A program made the position numbers and the translations under genes. From assembly GCA_964036195.1 (NCBI GenBank), contig OZ038452.1, positions 9,604,704 to 9,668,703 of the forward strand: DNA of 64,000 nucleotides, in the 5' to 3' direction. Shown here piece by piece: positions 53,135 through 63,662 of the stretch (positions are counted from its first letter, which is position 1; the number at the start of each line of letters is the position of its first letter). Under the pieces are notes generated by a model. That model saw only the letters and a list, made by a program, of their open reading frames with translations, searched no databases and was not told the DNA's origin. This DNA comes from Sphaerolaimus hirsutus (lineage: Eukaryota; Nematoda; Chromadorea; Monhysterida; Sphaerolaimidae).

Positions 53135-53774
53135 TGAGTGATTCAAAAGGGCAAAAATTTGGGGGTGATTGTGTTTATTTAAATATCACATCTTTGGCAC
53201 CTTTTGACAACATTGTAGTTGTCGTTAACTTATTGAATAAAGCAAAAAATAAAAATTTCACATCGTGTTTACAAATTAATGATATAACTTGCAACACGGC
53301 ATCCTTAGTTTTAATATGTTTACACAGACACATCAATTTGATAAAAATGAGAGCGTATAAGCCACACGTGTTGGTAGCTTTTTTTGTATTACAACATGAT
53401 TAAAAGAGAAAATGCAATCTTTGTCAAACTGCATTTTTATATCACTGATCACTCACTGAGATAAATTTCTTCGACCTAGGGAATCAAAAACAAAGACGTG
53501 GTTTCTCGATATCCTATATATGGATATGAAGTGACCCCAAGTCAAGTCAGGGTACTTTAGAAAACAGACAGCACCTCTTTCCACAAGAATGTCTTCTGTT
53601 TAGATCGCTATCACTTAAACTGATGCATCTCGTCCCATTTTTGCGCAAAGTTGCGTCGCCTTTGATTATAGCGTCGATATCTGTCACATCCATCGCCCTT
53701 CCCAATTCCAAATCGCCCTTCCCAAATCCAATTAGCTTATAATCTCTTCCTCCTTTCCACAACCATGCCACACC
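53135..53774. other. Spacer between the dUTPase-like gene and the Polinton
   Basis: AT-rich; only short ORFs. The 53547-53771 minus ORF follows the stop codon of the capsid gene and shows no family features. Confidence 0.5.
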
Positions 53775-54731
53775 TTAGTAATTGGCGTTTGACAAAATGG
53801 TTCGATCTGGATGCAAATGAAGTGACGCAATCGAAAAACGATAAACTAATATAACCAAGCCCTCAGGTGGAGTTGGTTCGTGGAAAGTAAAATCAATACC
53901 TAAGGAACCAACTGACATTAGATCAGTTTTTCCAGCATTTACTGGGCATATTACTGGATCAAAAGCTAGAGCAAAAAAATTAAACTTAAATTCATCATAT
54001 GATAGGCAATTTTTCACATTAAAATTCTTCCTTAAACATCTGTACAGTTCTGAGAAAGCCATTGGGAATCCCAATTCCGATGTGGTATCAGTGTCAGTGT
54101 CAAAATAATAAGGTACCATTGGGTGACGTGCAGCTCCGAACAGCATTGCTGCCCTTTCAATATTGTGTGGTTTGAAGGCAAATTTTGCTTTTTTTACATC
54201 TTGAGTTAGGTATCACTCTCCACTTATCATTTGAACTAAGCAAAAGTTTGGTAATTTACCAGCGTAAATAGCTTGTTGGGATGTTTGTTTCAAATTTCCT
54301 GGTACATTTACCCTAATAACGCGTGTATTGAGAAAATGTAGTTTCAGGGGTCTCTTTATCGCCGTTCTTTCCACAGCAACCGCACATTGTGAACTGGGTT
54401 GTAAATGTAAGGCGAATAATTGTATTCTCATTATTTTTATTTTGTAATCCTTTGCAATGTCTGCAACCGGTACAGAAAAGCACTCTATGCAAAATTGATC
54501 ACTGTGTCTGATCAATTCGATTGTTAATGGGTAGCCGGCCAGCCATCTAGGTTTCGTTGCAAATAGATCCAATGCTAGTCTCGAATAACTAACACATGTT
54601 TTGCTACCAGCTATCTGTAACGCCCTTTTTTTGTAGGTTTCACTATCAATGTCTTGTATGTCATTGGTATAACTTTCATTATAAAATCCAGAAATTTCTT
54701 GCTCCTTGTAAAAGTCATCCATGTTTTGTAA
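53775..54731 (-). pseudogene. Major capsid protein (double jelly-roll), middle and C-terminal part
   Basis: Two stretches in the same frame: 54725-54216 and 54212-53775, separated by an in-frame TGA (54213-54215). The content fits the Polinton major capsid family, whose members are often annotated as F54H12.2-like proteins in animal genomes: an LDLFA..PRWLAGYPLTIEL segment, then a region with LPNFCLVQM, then the FDTDTD / C-terminal strand-rich part. The 5' part lies 3.4 kb away at 58139-58630, beyond an insertion flanked by TTGTAA. The gene is therefore broken twice. Confidence 0.75.
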
Positions 54732-55127
54732 CTAGCAGGATTCTCTCCGACCTTCGGTCGGGTTTTGTGGTTCTCTACAATTAATACCATTGGAGGAAAT
54801 ATGATAGTTTAGTTAAGTTTGCCCACATGCTAGGCATGTGTTTTGAAATGCGGTATGTAATGTACCAACAATAACAAGACCAATACCAAAGATGCAATGT
54901 TTTGGAATGGATTTTTTGTAAACTTCTGTAAAATGGTTGGGCAGTGTGCATTTTGTGTGGTATAGGTTTTGTGATATGATAGTGTGGTTTTTGCAAGGTG
55001 TCAAAATTTGTTGTTATCTTAAATTTGTTACATTTGTGCTTTGCTGTTCTTTTTGTGTTTGTAAATCCTTGTGGTATAAATTGTAGAGAACCACAAAACC
55101 CAACTGAAGGTTGGAGAGAATCCTGCT
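54732..55127. repeat. 395-bp unit with 45-bp inverted ends
   Basis: GCAGGATTCTCTCCGACCTT and GGTTTTGTGGTTCTCTACAA at the left are inverted at TTGTAGAGAACCACAAAACC and GTTGGAGAGAATCCTGC on the right. It forms the left end of the insertion and may be its original mobile core. Confidence 0.8.
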
Positions 55128-55149
55128 ATAGGTACCCACTACTCAGAGG

Positions 55150-55690
55150 CTTGCCAAAACTGACACCCCAGTGGGGACCCCCCTCCAAATGGCATCACCC
55201 AGGGAACCCCCCAAAAGTGGCACCCCCTGGGAACCGCCCAAAAATGGGACCCCCTAGGGCCCCACAAATATGGCACCCCCTGAGGACCACCAAAAAATGG
55301 CACCCCTTAGGGACCCCCCAAAAATAGCACCCCCTAGGGACCCCCCAAAAATGGCACCCCCTGGGGACCCCCCAAACATGGCACCCCCTAGGAACCGCCA
55401 CAAAAATGGCACCCCCTGGGGACCCACCCAAAGTTGGCTCCCCCTGGGGACTCTTCAAAAATGGCACCCCCTGGGGACCCCCCCCCCCAAAATGGCACCC
55501 CCTATGGACCCCCCCCCCCACAAAAAAATATAGCACCCCCCTAAGGACCAACAAAAAACGGCACCACTGGGGACCACCCAAAAAATGGCATCCCATTGGG
55601 ACCCCCTTGAAATGGCACCCCCATATATGCCTCCAAAAAATGGCACCCCCTGGAGACCCCCCAAAAATGGCACCCCATGGGGACCCCCTC
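55150..55690. repeat. Tandem array of 27-bp TGGCACCCCCTGGGGACCCC units
   Basis: About 19 copies of TGGCACCCCCTGGGGACCCC followed by CCAAAAA, with small variations. The ORFs on both strands (Pro- or Gly-rich) are simple translations of the repeat. Confidence 0.9.
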
Positions 55691-57900
55691 TAAATCCTGT
55701 AAACACAGCCCCTAGTTTGGAAACTCCTGTAAACTCAGCCCCTAATTTATAAACTCCTATAAACTCAGTCCCTAATTTGGAAACTCCTGTAAACTCATTT
55801 TCAGGTTTATGGTAATGTAGTGTCAAAATAGAATGAATATTTGAAATAATCTCTAGCATCAATCCACAAATGCATCAATTCACAATCTTCAATTTTTTAG
55901 CCCCTGGGGTTAGACTTAAAGGTTATGGTTATGTAGAGTAGAAATGGAGTGCACATCTCAAATCACTGCAATAAAAACCCACAAATGCATCATTTCACAA
56001 ATTGAAAGTTTTTGGGCCCAGGGGTTCATTATCAGGGTTTTAGTAATGTGGTGTAAAAATTGAGTGTATATTTGAAATTGCTACAATCAGAAACCCACAA
56101 ACACATCATTTTATGATTTGAAATTTTTTAGCCCTGGGGGTTCATTTTCAGGGTTATGGCAATGTAGTGTCAAAATGAAGTGCATATTTCAAATCAAGGC
56201 AATCAAAAAGCCAGAAATGCATCATTTCACAATTTCTAATTTATTTTCAATTTTCAATTTAAGGCTTACAGTAATGTAGAGTTGAAATTGAGTCATTTCG
56301 AATCAGTGCAATTAGAAACCTGCAAAATGCATCATTTCACAATTTGAAATTTTTTGGTCTAGGGGTTCAATTTCAGGGTTTTAGTAATTTAGTGTCAAAA
56401 TGGAGTGCATATATGAAATTGCTACAATCAGAAACCCACAAATGCATCATTTTATGTTTGAAAGTTTTCAGCCCAGGGGGTTCATTTTCAGGGTTATGGT
56501 AATGTAGTGTCAAAATGAAATGCATATTTCAAATGAGTGCAATCAGAAACCCAAAAATGAATGATTTCACAAATTGAAAGTTTTTGGCTCCAGAGGTTCA
56601 TTTTCAGGGTTATGGTTATGTAGTTTTCAGGGTTATGTAGTGTCAAAATGGAGTGCATAGTTCAAATCAGTGTAATCAGAAACCCACATTGAATCATTTC
56701 ACAATTTCTAATTTTTGAAGCCCTGGGCATATTTGAAATCGTTACACTCAGAAACCCACAAATCCATAATTGTGATTTGATGATCATCCATGATTTGAAA
56801 GTTTTTGGCCCAGGGGGTTCATTTTTAGGGTTATGATAATGTAGTGTCAAAATGAAGTGCATATTTTAAATTAGTGCTATCAGAAACCCGAAAATGCATT
56901 ATTTCTCAAATTGAAAGTATTTGGCCCCATGGGTTCATTTTTAGGGTTATGGTAATGTAGTGTCAAAATGGAGTGCATATATCAAATCAGTGCAATCAGA
57001 AACCCAAGAATGAATGATTTCACAAATTGAAAGTTTTTGGTTCCAGAGGTTCATTTTCAGGGTTATGGTCATGTAGTTTTCAGGGTTATGTAGTGTCAAA
57101 ATGGAGTGCATTATATATCAAATCAGTGCAATTAGAAACCCACAATGCATCATTTCACAATTTGAAAGTTGGCCCCAGGGATTCAATTTCAGGGTTATGG
57201 TCATGTACTGTCAGAATGGAGTGCATATTTCAAATCATTGTAATCAGTAACCCACAAATGCATCATATCACAATTTATATTTTTTAGCCCCGGGGGCCTC
57301 ACTGAAGGATTATGGTAATGTTATTGTTAACTCCCATAAACTCAGCCACTAATTTGGCAAACACCCATCAACTCATCAGTGCAATCAGAAACCCAAGAAT
57401 GAATGATTTCACAAATTGAAAGTTTTTGGTTCCAGAGGTTCATTTTCAGGGTTATGGTTATGTAGTTTTCAGGGTTATGTAGTGTCAAAATGGAGTGCAT
57501 TATATATCAAATCAGTGCAATTAGAAACCCACAATGCATCATTTCACAATTTGAAAGTTTTGGCCCCAGGGATTCAATTTCAGGGTTATGGTAATGTACT
57601 GTCAGAATGGAGTGCATATTTCAAATCATTGTAATCAGTAACCCACAAATGCATCATATCACAATTTATATTTTTTAGCCCCGGGGGCCTCACTGAAGGA
57701 TTATGGTAATGTTATTGTTAACTCCCATAAACTCAGCCCCAAATTTGGCAAACACCCATCAACACAACTCCCATAAACTCAGCCTCTAATTTGTAAACTT
57801 GTGTCAACAGCCCCTTATTTTTAAACTTCTGTCAACTCAACCCTAATTTATAAACACCCATCAACTCAACCCTGAATTGAAAACTCAGCCCCTAAAAACT
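55691..57900. repeat. Degenerate minisatellite array (GGGTTATGGTAATGTAGTGTC)
   Basis: Repeats with the core TTCATTTTCAGGGTTATGGT, GTAGTGTCAAAATGGAGTGC, CAATCAGAAACCCACAAATG and CATCATTTCACAA, spaced about 110-130 bp or multiples. A higher-order copy of about 388 bp is nearly identical between 56988-57375 and 57376-57763. The edges contain AAACTCAGCCCCTAATTT units. Confidence 0.85.
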
Positions 57901-58138
57901 CAAGTTCACCCCCTATACATGTGCAATTGCATTCTTGGGAAGCAACTTTGCCATCTACTAACCCTGTTTGTCAAGATTGTAACGTGTTTGTAAAGGGCAT
58001 TTTGTACTAATAAATAGTGACTGCATTGTGTGCAAAAACACACACAAATCGGGCAAAAAATGAGGCTGTGATTGTGCCCCTATCTTTTGCATTAGGCATC
58101 CTTTGCACGCAGTTTTCTCAAAATTGTATAGGTTGTAA

Positions 58139-58630
58139 TAATTTATGTTTCATATTAACCATGTACGCATAGTTGTCATTGATGTCCAGTAAGAGGGCGT
58201 CTTTACTAAACAGCTTCACTGTGCGCCAGCACGTAGAGCCAAATCTGGGTATCAAAGCTACCATGTTAGAAACATTAGTTGGTGGTGTTGGTGGGTTGGT
58301 AACTGGTCCGATTTCCAATCTAGTTGCTATATCCGTTCCATCGGGTTTCACAACCTTGTATTTCATGCGGACAAAAATGTTTGATAGATCGATGTAATAT
58401 TGCGATGTGTCTATTGTCCACGTCCATGATGTATTGTAGTCAGCGTGTTGTACTGTTAAGGGTACCTCAAACAGTTGAGATTGGACAAAAGTAGTATCAA
58501 CTACGGGGGCTGTCCAATACTCCACTTCATCGGATGTTACAAACGATGAAGATGGGTTGGGTTTCTGCTTCAAGATTGTTTCGGGTTGGGCGAAGGTAGA
58601 TCCTTCTATATTTGCTGTTGATGCGGCCAT
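58139..58630 (-). pseudogene. Major capsid protein (double jelly-roll), N-terminal part
   Basis: ATG at 58630. The first 35 residues are Ser/Thr/Pro-rich. A conserved EYWTAPVVDTTFVQSQ segment follows, then DTSQYYIDLSNIFVRMKYKV, the strand-rich start typical of the Polinton capsid family, and RFGSTCWRTVKLFSKD. The frame leaves the gene at 58138, where the TTGTAA duplication starts. No other break was noticed in this part. Confidence 0.8.
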
Positions 58631-58700
58631 TTTGTACAAAATCTTTTAAATGATAAATTTTTTCATTGTCCATCATCTTATATAGGAATTTGGGTTCAAG

Positions 58701-58802
58701 TTAACGTGGAAATACAGGAATCGATACCGGAAACTTTTTTTTAGATCTCCTTTTACGACGACCTTTACCCGTTTTCCTTTTTCCTTTACCTGCCTTTTTC
58801 AT
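58701..58802 (-). CDS. 33-aa very basic protein (adenovirus mu/pX-like)
   Basis: A small ORF with ATG 58802, of which about 18 of the first 23 residues are Lys, Arg or Gly (KGKRKTGKGRRKRRSKKK), ending FPVSIPVFPR. It lies just upstream of the capsid gene on the same strand. Basic core peptides of this sort condense DNA in adeno-like viruses; here the role is inferred from composition and position. Confidence 0.5.
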   Translation of the reverse strand: MKKAGKGKRKTGKGRRKRRSKKKFPVSIPVFPR

Positions 58803-58880
58803 CCACGGTGGTAAAAACTTTTATCCACGCCTCTTCCTTCTCCGTCCTCTGCCCTTGCCAGTTGCACCTCGCCGCTTACC

Positions 58881-59156
58881 TTAACCAATCTTTTTTTTAA
58901 CATACTTTCTTCTTTTCTTCCGTTTCTCTGATGGGTCCTCTGTCGACTTTACAGCCTGCTGACTCTCGCTGGCAACTATGGGTTCAGCCAATAATCTAGT
59001 ACTAACGATACCTGGAGAACCTAATCCCACTAGACCAGTAAAATTAGCTTTATTCATTATCTGCTTTTCATAAAATGATGCATCGGGTGTCTTATATACT
59101 CCATAATTATACTTGTGAATTTTTGCGCAGTCTTTTTCGGATTCTGGGTGATCCAT
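58881..59156 (-). CDS. Small protein with a basic tail
   Basis: 91 residues from ATG 59156. The middle is hydrophobic and Gly-rich (TGLVGLGSPGIVSTRLLAEP), and the end is KRKKRRKYVKKK. A second basic stretch continues out of frame after the stop (58880-58820, RGATGKGRGRRRKRRG), so the C-terminus may be truncated. It may be a core or minor capsid component; unproven. Confidence 0.5.
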   Translation of the reverse strand: MDHPESEKDCAKIHKYNYGVYKTPDASFYEKQIMNKANFTGLVGLGSPGIVSTRLLAEPIVASESQQAVKSTEDPSEKRKKRRKYVKKKIG

Positions 59157-59265
59157 TTTATTACTGCAATATAGGGCGCTTTCTCAATGACAAAGATAAA
59201 AAAATTCTCACATCAGGTCCTAATTTCACGTAGGTACCATTCTCAAAGAAAAATGAAAATTGTAG

Positions 59266-59958
59266 TCAATAAGTGTAAACGCTGCCAAAAGGATGAAATT
59301 TTGGTGTGCTTGGGTGGTAATCTATGTCTTGAATGACCTTGGAACTATCCAAGAAAATGTTTGCTAAAGATACCTTATTGCATCCAAATAGGGTTTTTTG
59401 AAGTGCCGAAACTTCGGCTATATATACAATTTGGTTGCCGCGGAAAAAATTCCATCTCGGGTATACTAAATCACCATCATTCAGTAAATGATTGTACATT
59501 GATAACAAACATCTCAAAGGTTCCGATAGGAAAATCATGGAAACATTTGTTTTGGCCACAAAAATATCATTTTCTTTTTCTTGAAAATCTAGAATAGGTT
59601 TGGAATTTTCCGTCACCTTCGAAATGGGTGCTAATTTATCTTTTGATAATAAAATGTCTTGAGAATTTTCCACCTTAACCAACCCATATTCTTGTTCCCT
59701 CAAATTTTCAAATGGGACGTGTCGTCTTTTTCTAGTGCTGTCTACAGTTGGGGGTAAGTAGAACCTCGTGTAAGGATTTTGGTATGCTTCTAATGAGTCA
59801 AAAAGATGGTTCCAGTATGGCATATTCTTTTCCTTCAATTCGTGTAAATCATTACATGGTTTTGATTTGTTGAATGCATCTTTCAAGCAATTGATTAAAT
59901 CCTTACCACTGGGTATTTTAAGAAATTTGCGTCTGATCGTGAGGTTGGAAAAGTCCAT
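59266..59958 (-). CDS. Polinton-associated protein of unknown function, 230 aa
   Basis: ATG 59958, uninterrupted to 59266. It starts MDFSNLTIRRKFLKIPSGKD; the second half is rich in beta-prone segments. Size and location between the basic proteins and the membrane protein would suit the minor capsid (penton-like) protein, but I cannot show this from the sequence. It is one of the few intact reading frames of the element. Confidence 0.55.
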   Translation of the reverse strand: MDFSNLTIRRKFLKIPSGKDLINCLKDAFNKSKPCNDLHELKEKNMPYWNHLFDSLEAYQNPYTRFYLPPTVDSTRKRRHVPFENLREQEYGLVKVENSQDILLSKDKLAPISKVTENSKPILDFQEKENDIFVAKTNVSMIFLSEPLRCLLSMYNHLLNDGDLVYPRWNFFRGNQIVYIAEVSALQKTLFGCNKVSLANIFLDSSKVIQDIDYHPSTPKFHPFGSVYTY

Positions 59959-60203
59959 TTTTCAATAATGAAATTTATTGTTGAAATCATATACCATGTA
60001 ATATTTATCATGATTGTGTTCTAGAACATTTTCCGTTCTGTCTAAATGTGAAAATGACAGTGACGTTATTCACATTTCCCAACTTTGAGACAAATTGAAT
60101 TGTATATTACTGGGAAATTCATAAACCATATTGGATGCCATACATTCCTCATTGTTGGGTTCTAAAATTATATCAATATGGTATTCATTCGACTTTGGCT
60201 CCA

Positions 60204-60569
60204 TCACAAGCTGTAGTTTTTATGGTTCGCGAATATTAAATCATACACGTGCTCTTGAGCGGACTGTTTGTCAAAAACTCTCAAGAAAGCCCTTAATATA
60301 TCTGGTGATTTTTCGGCAATGATATTTGGTGGTAGGCGCGTTGTAATATATATCAAAATGATAATTACTGTCATTAATTGAATAAATGTCATGCCAACTT
60401 GTACAATCAGTTTTTTGTTTACATTACAGTTGACAGTTCTGTTTGGATTTGATAATAATAGTGGTTCGATATTATCTACCGTCTGATTCATCTCTGCAGT
60501 TTTGCTTCGCGTTAATGGAGGTGAAAATGATTTATTTGACATCTTGCGAGTGGTCGTTTTCCTCAACAT
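60204..60569 (-). CDS. Single-pass membrane protein
   Basis: 121 residues. An N-terminal Lys/Arg/Ser/Thr-rich stretch of about 60 residues precedes one transmembrane segment (VGMTFIQLMTVIIILIYITT, about residues 58-77), then a 40-residue tail. The start could be ATG 60569 or the internal ATG nine codons on. It overlaps the end of the integrase frame (60532-60569). Polintons often carry such membrane proteins; function unknown. Confidence 0.55.
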   Translation of the reverse strand: MLRKTTTRKMSNKSFSPPLTRSKTAEMNQTVDNIEPLLLSNPNRTVNCNVNKKLIVQVGMTFIQLMTVIIILIYITTRLPPNIIAEKSPDILRAFLRVFDKQSAQEHVYDLIFANHKNYSL

Positions 60570-61562
60570 TTACAAAGTCCTCTGCGTAATAAACTCTGGG
60601 TAAAATCTCAGATTCTGATGCGTTTTTTTCTTTTGAAATGTAGTAAGTGTAAGGCCAAAAATTGTGCTTTATTTTGGCAATGTAATATACATTTGATGAA
60701 AATTTCTGATCTGTAGACTTTGCAAATGTTTTGTGGATACGAACTCTTACAGGGTCGTTGAAAGAATATTTTTTAGCGATCCTCGCTCCAGTTTCGGTAA
60801 AAATCTCTTTTTTTAAATTTTGCGGTCATCCAAAATGTTCAACTGAATCGGTGCTTTGTTGTTTAAATACTTGCGTGGTGTCCTATTTATAGCATCTACA
60901 AATAATAACAGATAGCGATAATATCTCTTGTGTTTGGTTGTTGCATAAAACCTTGATAATTTTAAACGAATAGTTGAAATGATTTTCTCAACTGGTGAAT
61001 TCTTCTGATAACTAGCTAATGGGGTTAATGTTATCCTTTCATTTGATAAAAATTCTGTAAATTCCTTACTCAAAAATTCAGCAGCGAAATCACAAAATAC
61101 CGTTTCAACGCTTCCGCCCCTATTTTCAATTTCACGTAAAATTTCTTCAAATTTTTTGGTCACGTGAGGTGCAGCTTTTCTTTTGCATATCCGAAAATGT
61201 ATCATGTCTGAAAATGTGTCCACTGCTAATAATACCGCCGTGTTCCCATAGTTTGTTTTAGGGGGTCCAAAAAATGCCAAATCTATACTCAAACAATCGT
61301 GTTTCTTTTTGATCTTTTAGTTTGTTTAGTCAACACATGTGGTTCTTGTCTTTTTAGCCATTGTGTAACAAATTTGTACCCTTTTCATATTTGTACAAAT
61401 TTGTAACAAAGTTATACCCTTTTCATATTTGTGTGCTTCATTTTAAAGGACTTGAGCTCTAGAAAACAACCCCTGCGTGATTTTTTTTGCAGTCAACTTT
61501 CCTTTATTGTATTTTCCATACCATAGGTACTTCAATAACGCTTCTTTGCTTTTTTTATTCAT
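60532..61562 (-). pseudogene. Retroviral-type (DDE) integrase, broken
   Basis: Pieces in different frames. An N-terminal part runs 61562-61443 (MNKKSKEALLKYLWYGKYNK). A segment near 61375-61320 has a GYKFVTQWLKRQEPHVL motif typical of these integrases. The catalytic core spans 61292-60813, with D in SIDLAFF, D in VFCDFAAEF and E in NSPVEKI. A C-terminal part with a Trp-Pro-Tyr-Thr-Tyr (chromodomain-like) motif ends at 60532. At least three frame offsets or stops separate them. The AT-rich spacer at 61376-61442 also has a direct repeat of ACAAATTTGTAACAAA. Confidence 0.75.
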
Positions 61563-61569
61563 ATCGAGT

Positions 61570-62465
61570 TACCAAGTATTTTGCAACCACTGAATGTTTT
61601 GCAGTCGTGATATCTTGGAACGCTTACATTTGATTTTCCTATTTCTTTTTTTCCCCTTACCAATTAGATCCTGTAATTGTCGTCTGTGGTCAGCGCGCGT
61701 GTGTTGTCTTAGCGTTGTCATGTGACGCCAGAATTCTTCAAACCCCACCAGTTTTTCTGGATTTTTTTGTATAAATGAGGGTTCACCGAGGTATTTTTAG
61801 CACAATTGTAGCCAAATATTGAATTATATCAGAATAATTTGAAGTTTTTACTACCTTCGCATTATCAGTAATAATTTGATTATTAGTATCAACCCACACT
61901 CTATGCATATATCTTCTGTGCGTTTCCCTCATTTTAGCTGACAATATATTCAAATCTCCATCTTTTATTTGAATCTTGGGCACACCTTTCTTTACGAGTT
62001 GCGTTTAACTGACGATTCCTGGGTTGGGCGAGGTGTGGAGCTACTCTGTGTAGATGCTTTAGGGAGTTCACCCTTTTGTGGATATAGTTGAACTGGAAAA
62101 AACGTTTCCTTGGATTGCTCAGGTGTATTGAATGGTGTTTGTTTAGTTTCAGGGGGTGTATTTTCTGCTGGCGGTTCTGTGGGTGGAGTTGATTCACCCG
62201 CAAATCCGCTTTCTACGTTTGATGATAATTTGGTAGATAGTAATTTTTTTTCCTCTGTGTTTTTGACATTATTCAATATTAATGATAATTTATTTCTCGC
62301 CGCCATAAGTAAATGATATTTTTGCTCTGGTGTTATATGTTTACTGTTCAAAATGTCTTCTATGAGTTTTTGGAATTGTTCTTTTCCCGCTTGCTCATCT
62401 ACAAACTTTTTTTAATACATATTTGAAGTCCTTAACACTTATATTTGATCGGTTTTGGTTGTCCA
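61570..62465 (-). pseudogene. Conserved Polinton-associated protein, frameshifted
   Basis: ATG 62465 (MDNQNRSNISVKDFKYVLKK); the frame shifts at an A run near 62410. It continues 62409-61992 through a Lys/Gln-rich helix and a Thr/Pro/Glu-rich linker, shifts again near 61985, and carries on to 61783 with IKDGDLNILSAKMRETHRRY and NYSDIIQYL. A further in-family segment continues to about 61570 and ends in a Lys/Arg-rich tail (IGKGKKRNRKIKCKRSK). The (I)xxSNYSDII part recalls a small protein often seen beside Polinton ATPases. Function unknown. Confidence 0.5.
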
Positions 62466-62482
62466 TGTGTTCATTTCTTTAT

Positions 62483-62821
62483 TTATTTATTGAATATCTT
62501 GAAAGCTACGGATTTGATCAACATTTTGATCATTAATTTGGATGCGTGCTTTACCAATAGTTTTCTGCCACTTTTAATAGACTGACAATTTGACAATAAA
62601 TTTATTATTGGCATAAAATAATCTAGTGAACGATTCACTGAACTACCAAGTAACTTTCTTAAATCACGATTGTAACTTATATTAAAAGCAATATCCAAAA
62701 TGGATGAAATCACATGTCGATTCGCTGAGCTTAAATAGGATCGCAATTGTTTATCTGTTTGCATGGATACTGCTTTACATAGCTTTTTGACATATTTCTT
62801 GACCCTGGGGACTCCCTTCAT
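62483..62821 (-). CDS. Small conserved helical protein next to the ATPase
   Basis: 112 residues from ATG 62821, which overlaps the ATPase stop as TAATG. It is Lys-rich with a helical middle (LRSYLSSANRHVISSILDIA) and a GRKLLVKHAS segment. It resembles the short proteins regularly found in animal Polintons with a LLK..DP.LI..I.E.A.N.L core. Role not established. The reading frame is intact. Confidence 0.6.
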   Translation of the reverse strand: MKGVPRVKKYVKKLCKAVSMQTDKQLRSYLSSANRHVISSILDIAFNISYNRDLRKLLGSSVNRSLDYFMPIINLLSNCQSIKSGRKLLVKHASKLMIKMLIKSVAFKIFNK

Positions 62822-63639
62822 TATTGATGTCGCTGTTGATCAGAAACTGTCAGCAAATTGGATGTAGATTCGTTGCTATTGTTGAAATGAGATGAGAGGT
62901 TGTATAGGATTTGATCTACGTTGTTTTCATTGAATATATTAGTTCTCGCCTGAAATATGGGATTAGGAACGTGTTAAAATGATACAATCAAATAACCATA
63001 CGGTATAAGTACTGAGTCACTGTAAGCTAGTAAAAACTTGCGCTTTTGTTCACTTTGCCCAAACCAGCTTGAGGCTAATGAATTTACAACTTGTTCCGTT
63101 GGATATTTAAATAGTACCAGGTATGTGCAACATATGCGTAGAATGCGAAGAGAGCTACTATAGTACGGGTCATGCAGCTGTATGAGTATTATTAACTTTT
63201 TTGAATGACTAACTGAATTTGTGATTAGACGGCTAGTATACCAGTGCAGTATTTATAGTTGCATATCATCGTAAACGACGATTTGTGCCAAACTACTATC
63301 TTCCAATGATGACAATGCTGGTACTTTGTTACGTTCCAGTAATTCCACTTTATCTGGAAACTCTGATTGTAATTGTTGATATACTGGGTGATTGTGTTGA
63401 TTGCTACCTGAGCATATTAAAATCTTGTCTGGTTTCTGATCCAAATTTAGATTCCCTCTCAATGCATTTTGCAAAAATTTTAAAGTCCATGAACTTTTAC
63501 CACATCTACTTGGACCTATAATAAGATAAGACTGACCATAATCAGCCATTTGAACATCTTTTTCAGTGAAATATTTTTCAGTCATGATGCGGGTTTTTTC
63601 CAGAATATCCCCAGGGTACTGACCAGGCTTTATTATCAT
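62821..63639 (-). pseudogene. A32-like packaging ATPase, two in-frame stops
   Basis: ATG 63639. Walker A is LIIGPSRCGKSS (about residues 41-52), Walker B is IVVYDDMQ near residues 120-127. The frame then meets TAA at 63253-63255, yet the same frame continues with FtsK/HerA-type content (YLVLFKYPTEQVVNSL, YSDSVLIPYGYLIV) until another TAA at 62974-62976, and ends at 62821. Family length is about 220-270 residues, which agrees. The ATPase would package the genome into capsids. The lesions are substitutions or in-frame changes, not frameshifts. Confidence 0.8.
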
Positions 63640-63662
63640 GCCAATAGTGATATCTTTTTTTT

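Larger units (their letters stand above)
54732..58132. mobile_element. 3.4-kb tandem-repeat insertion in the capsid gene
   Basis: TTGTAA at 54726-54731 and 58133-58138 flank it as a 6-bp target duplication. The reading frame of the capsid gene would continue across if the insert were absent. It contains a 395-bp inverted-end element, a CACCCCCTGGGGACC array and a long degenerate array, listed separately. No transposase is seen, so it is non-autonomous or mobilised by other means. Confidence 0.7.

Noticed and set aside
55195..55596. Gly- and Pro-rich ORFs on both strands
   Set aside because: Direct translations of the 27-bp tandem repeat.
55150..57900. CRISPR-like or regular spacer array
   Set aside because: Units are adjacent and degenerate without unique spacers, and the setting is eukaryotic.
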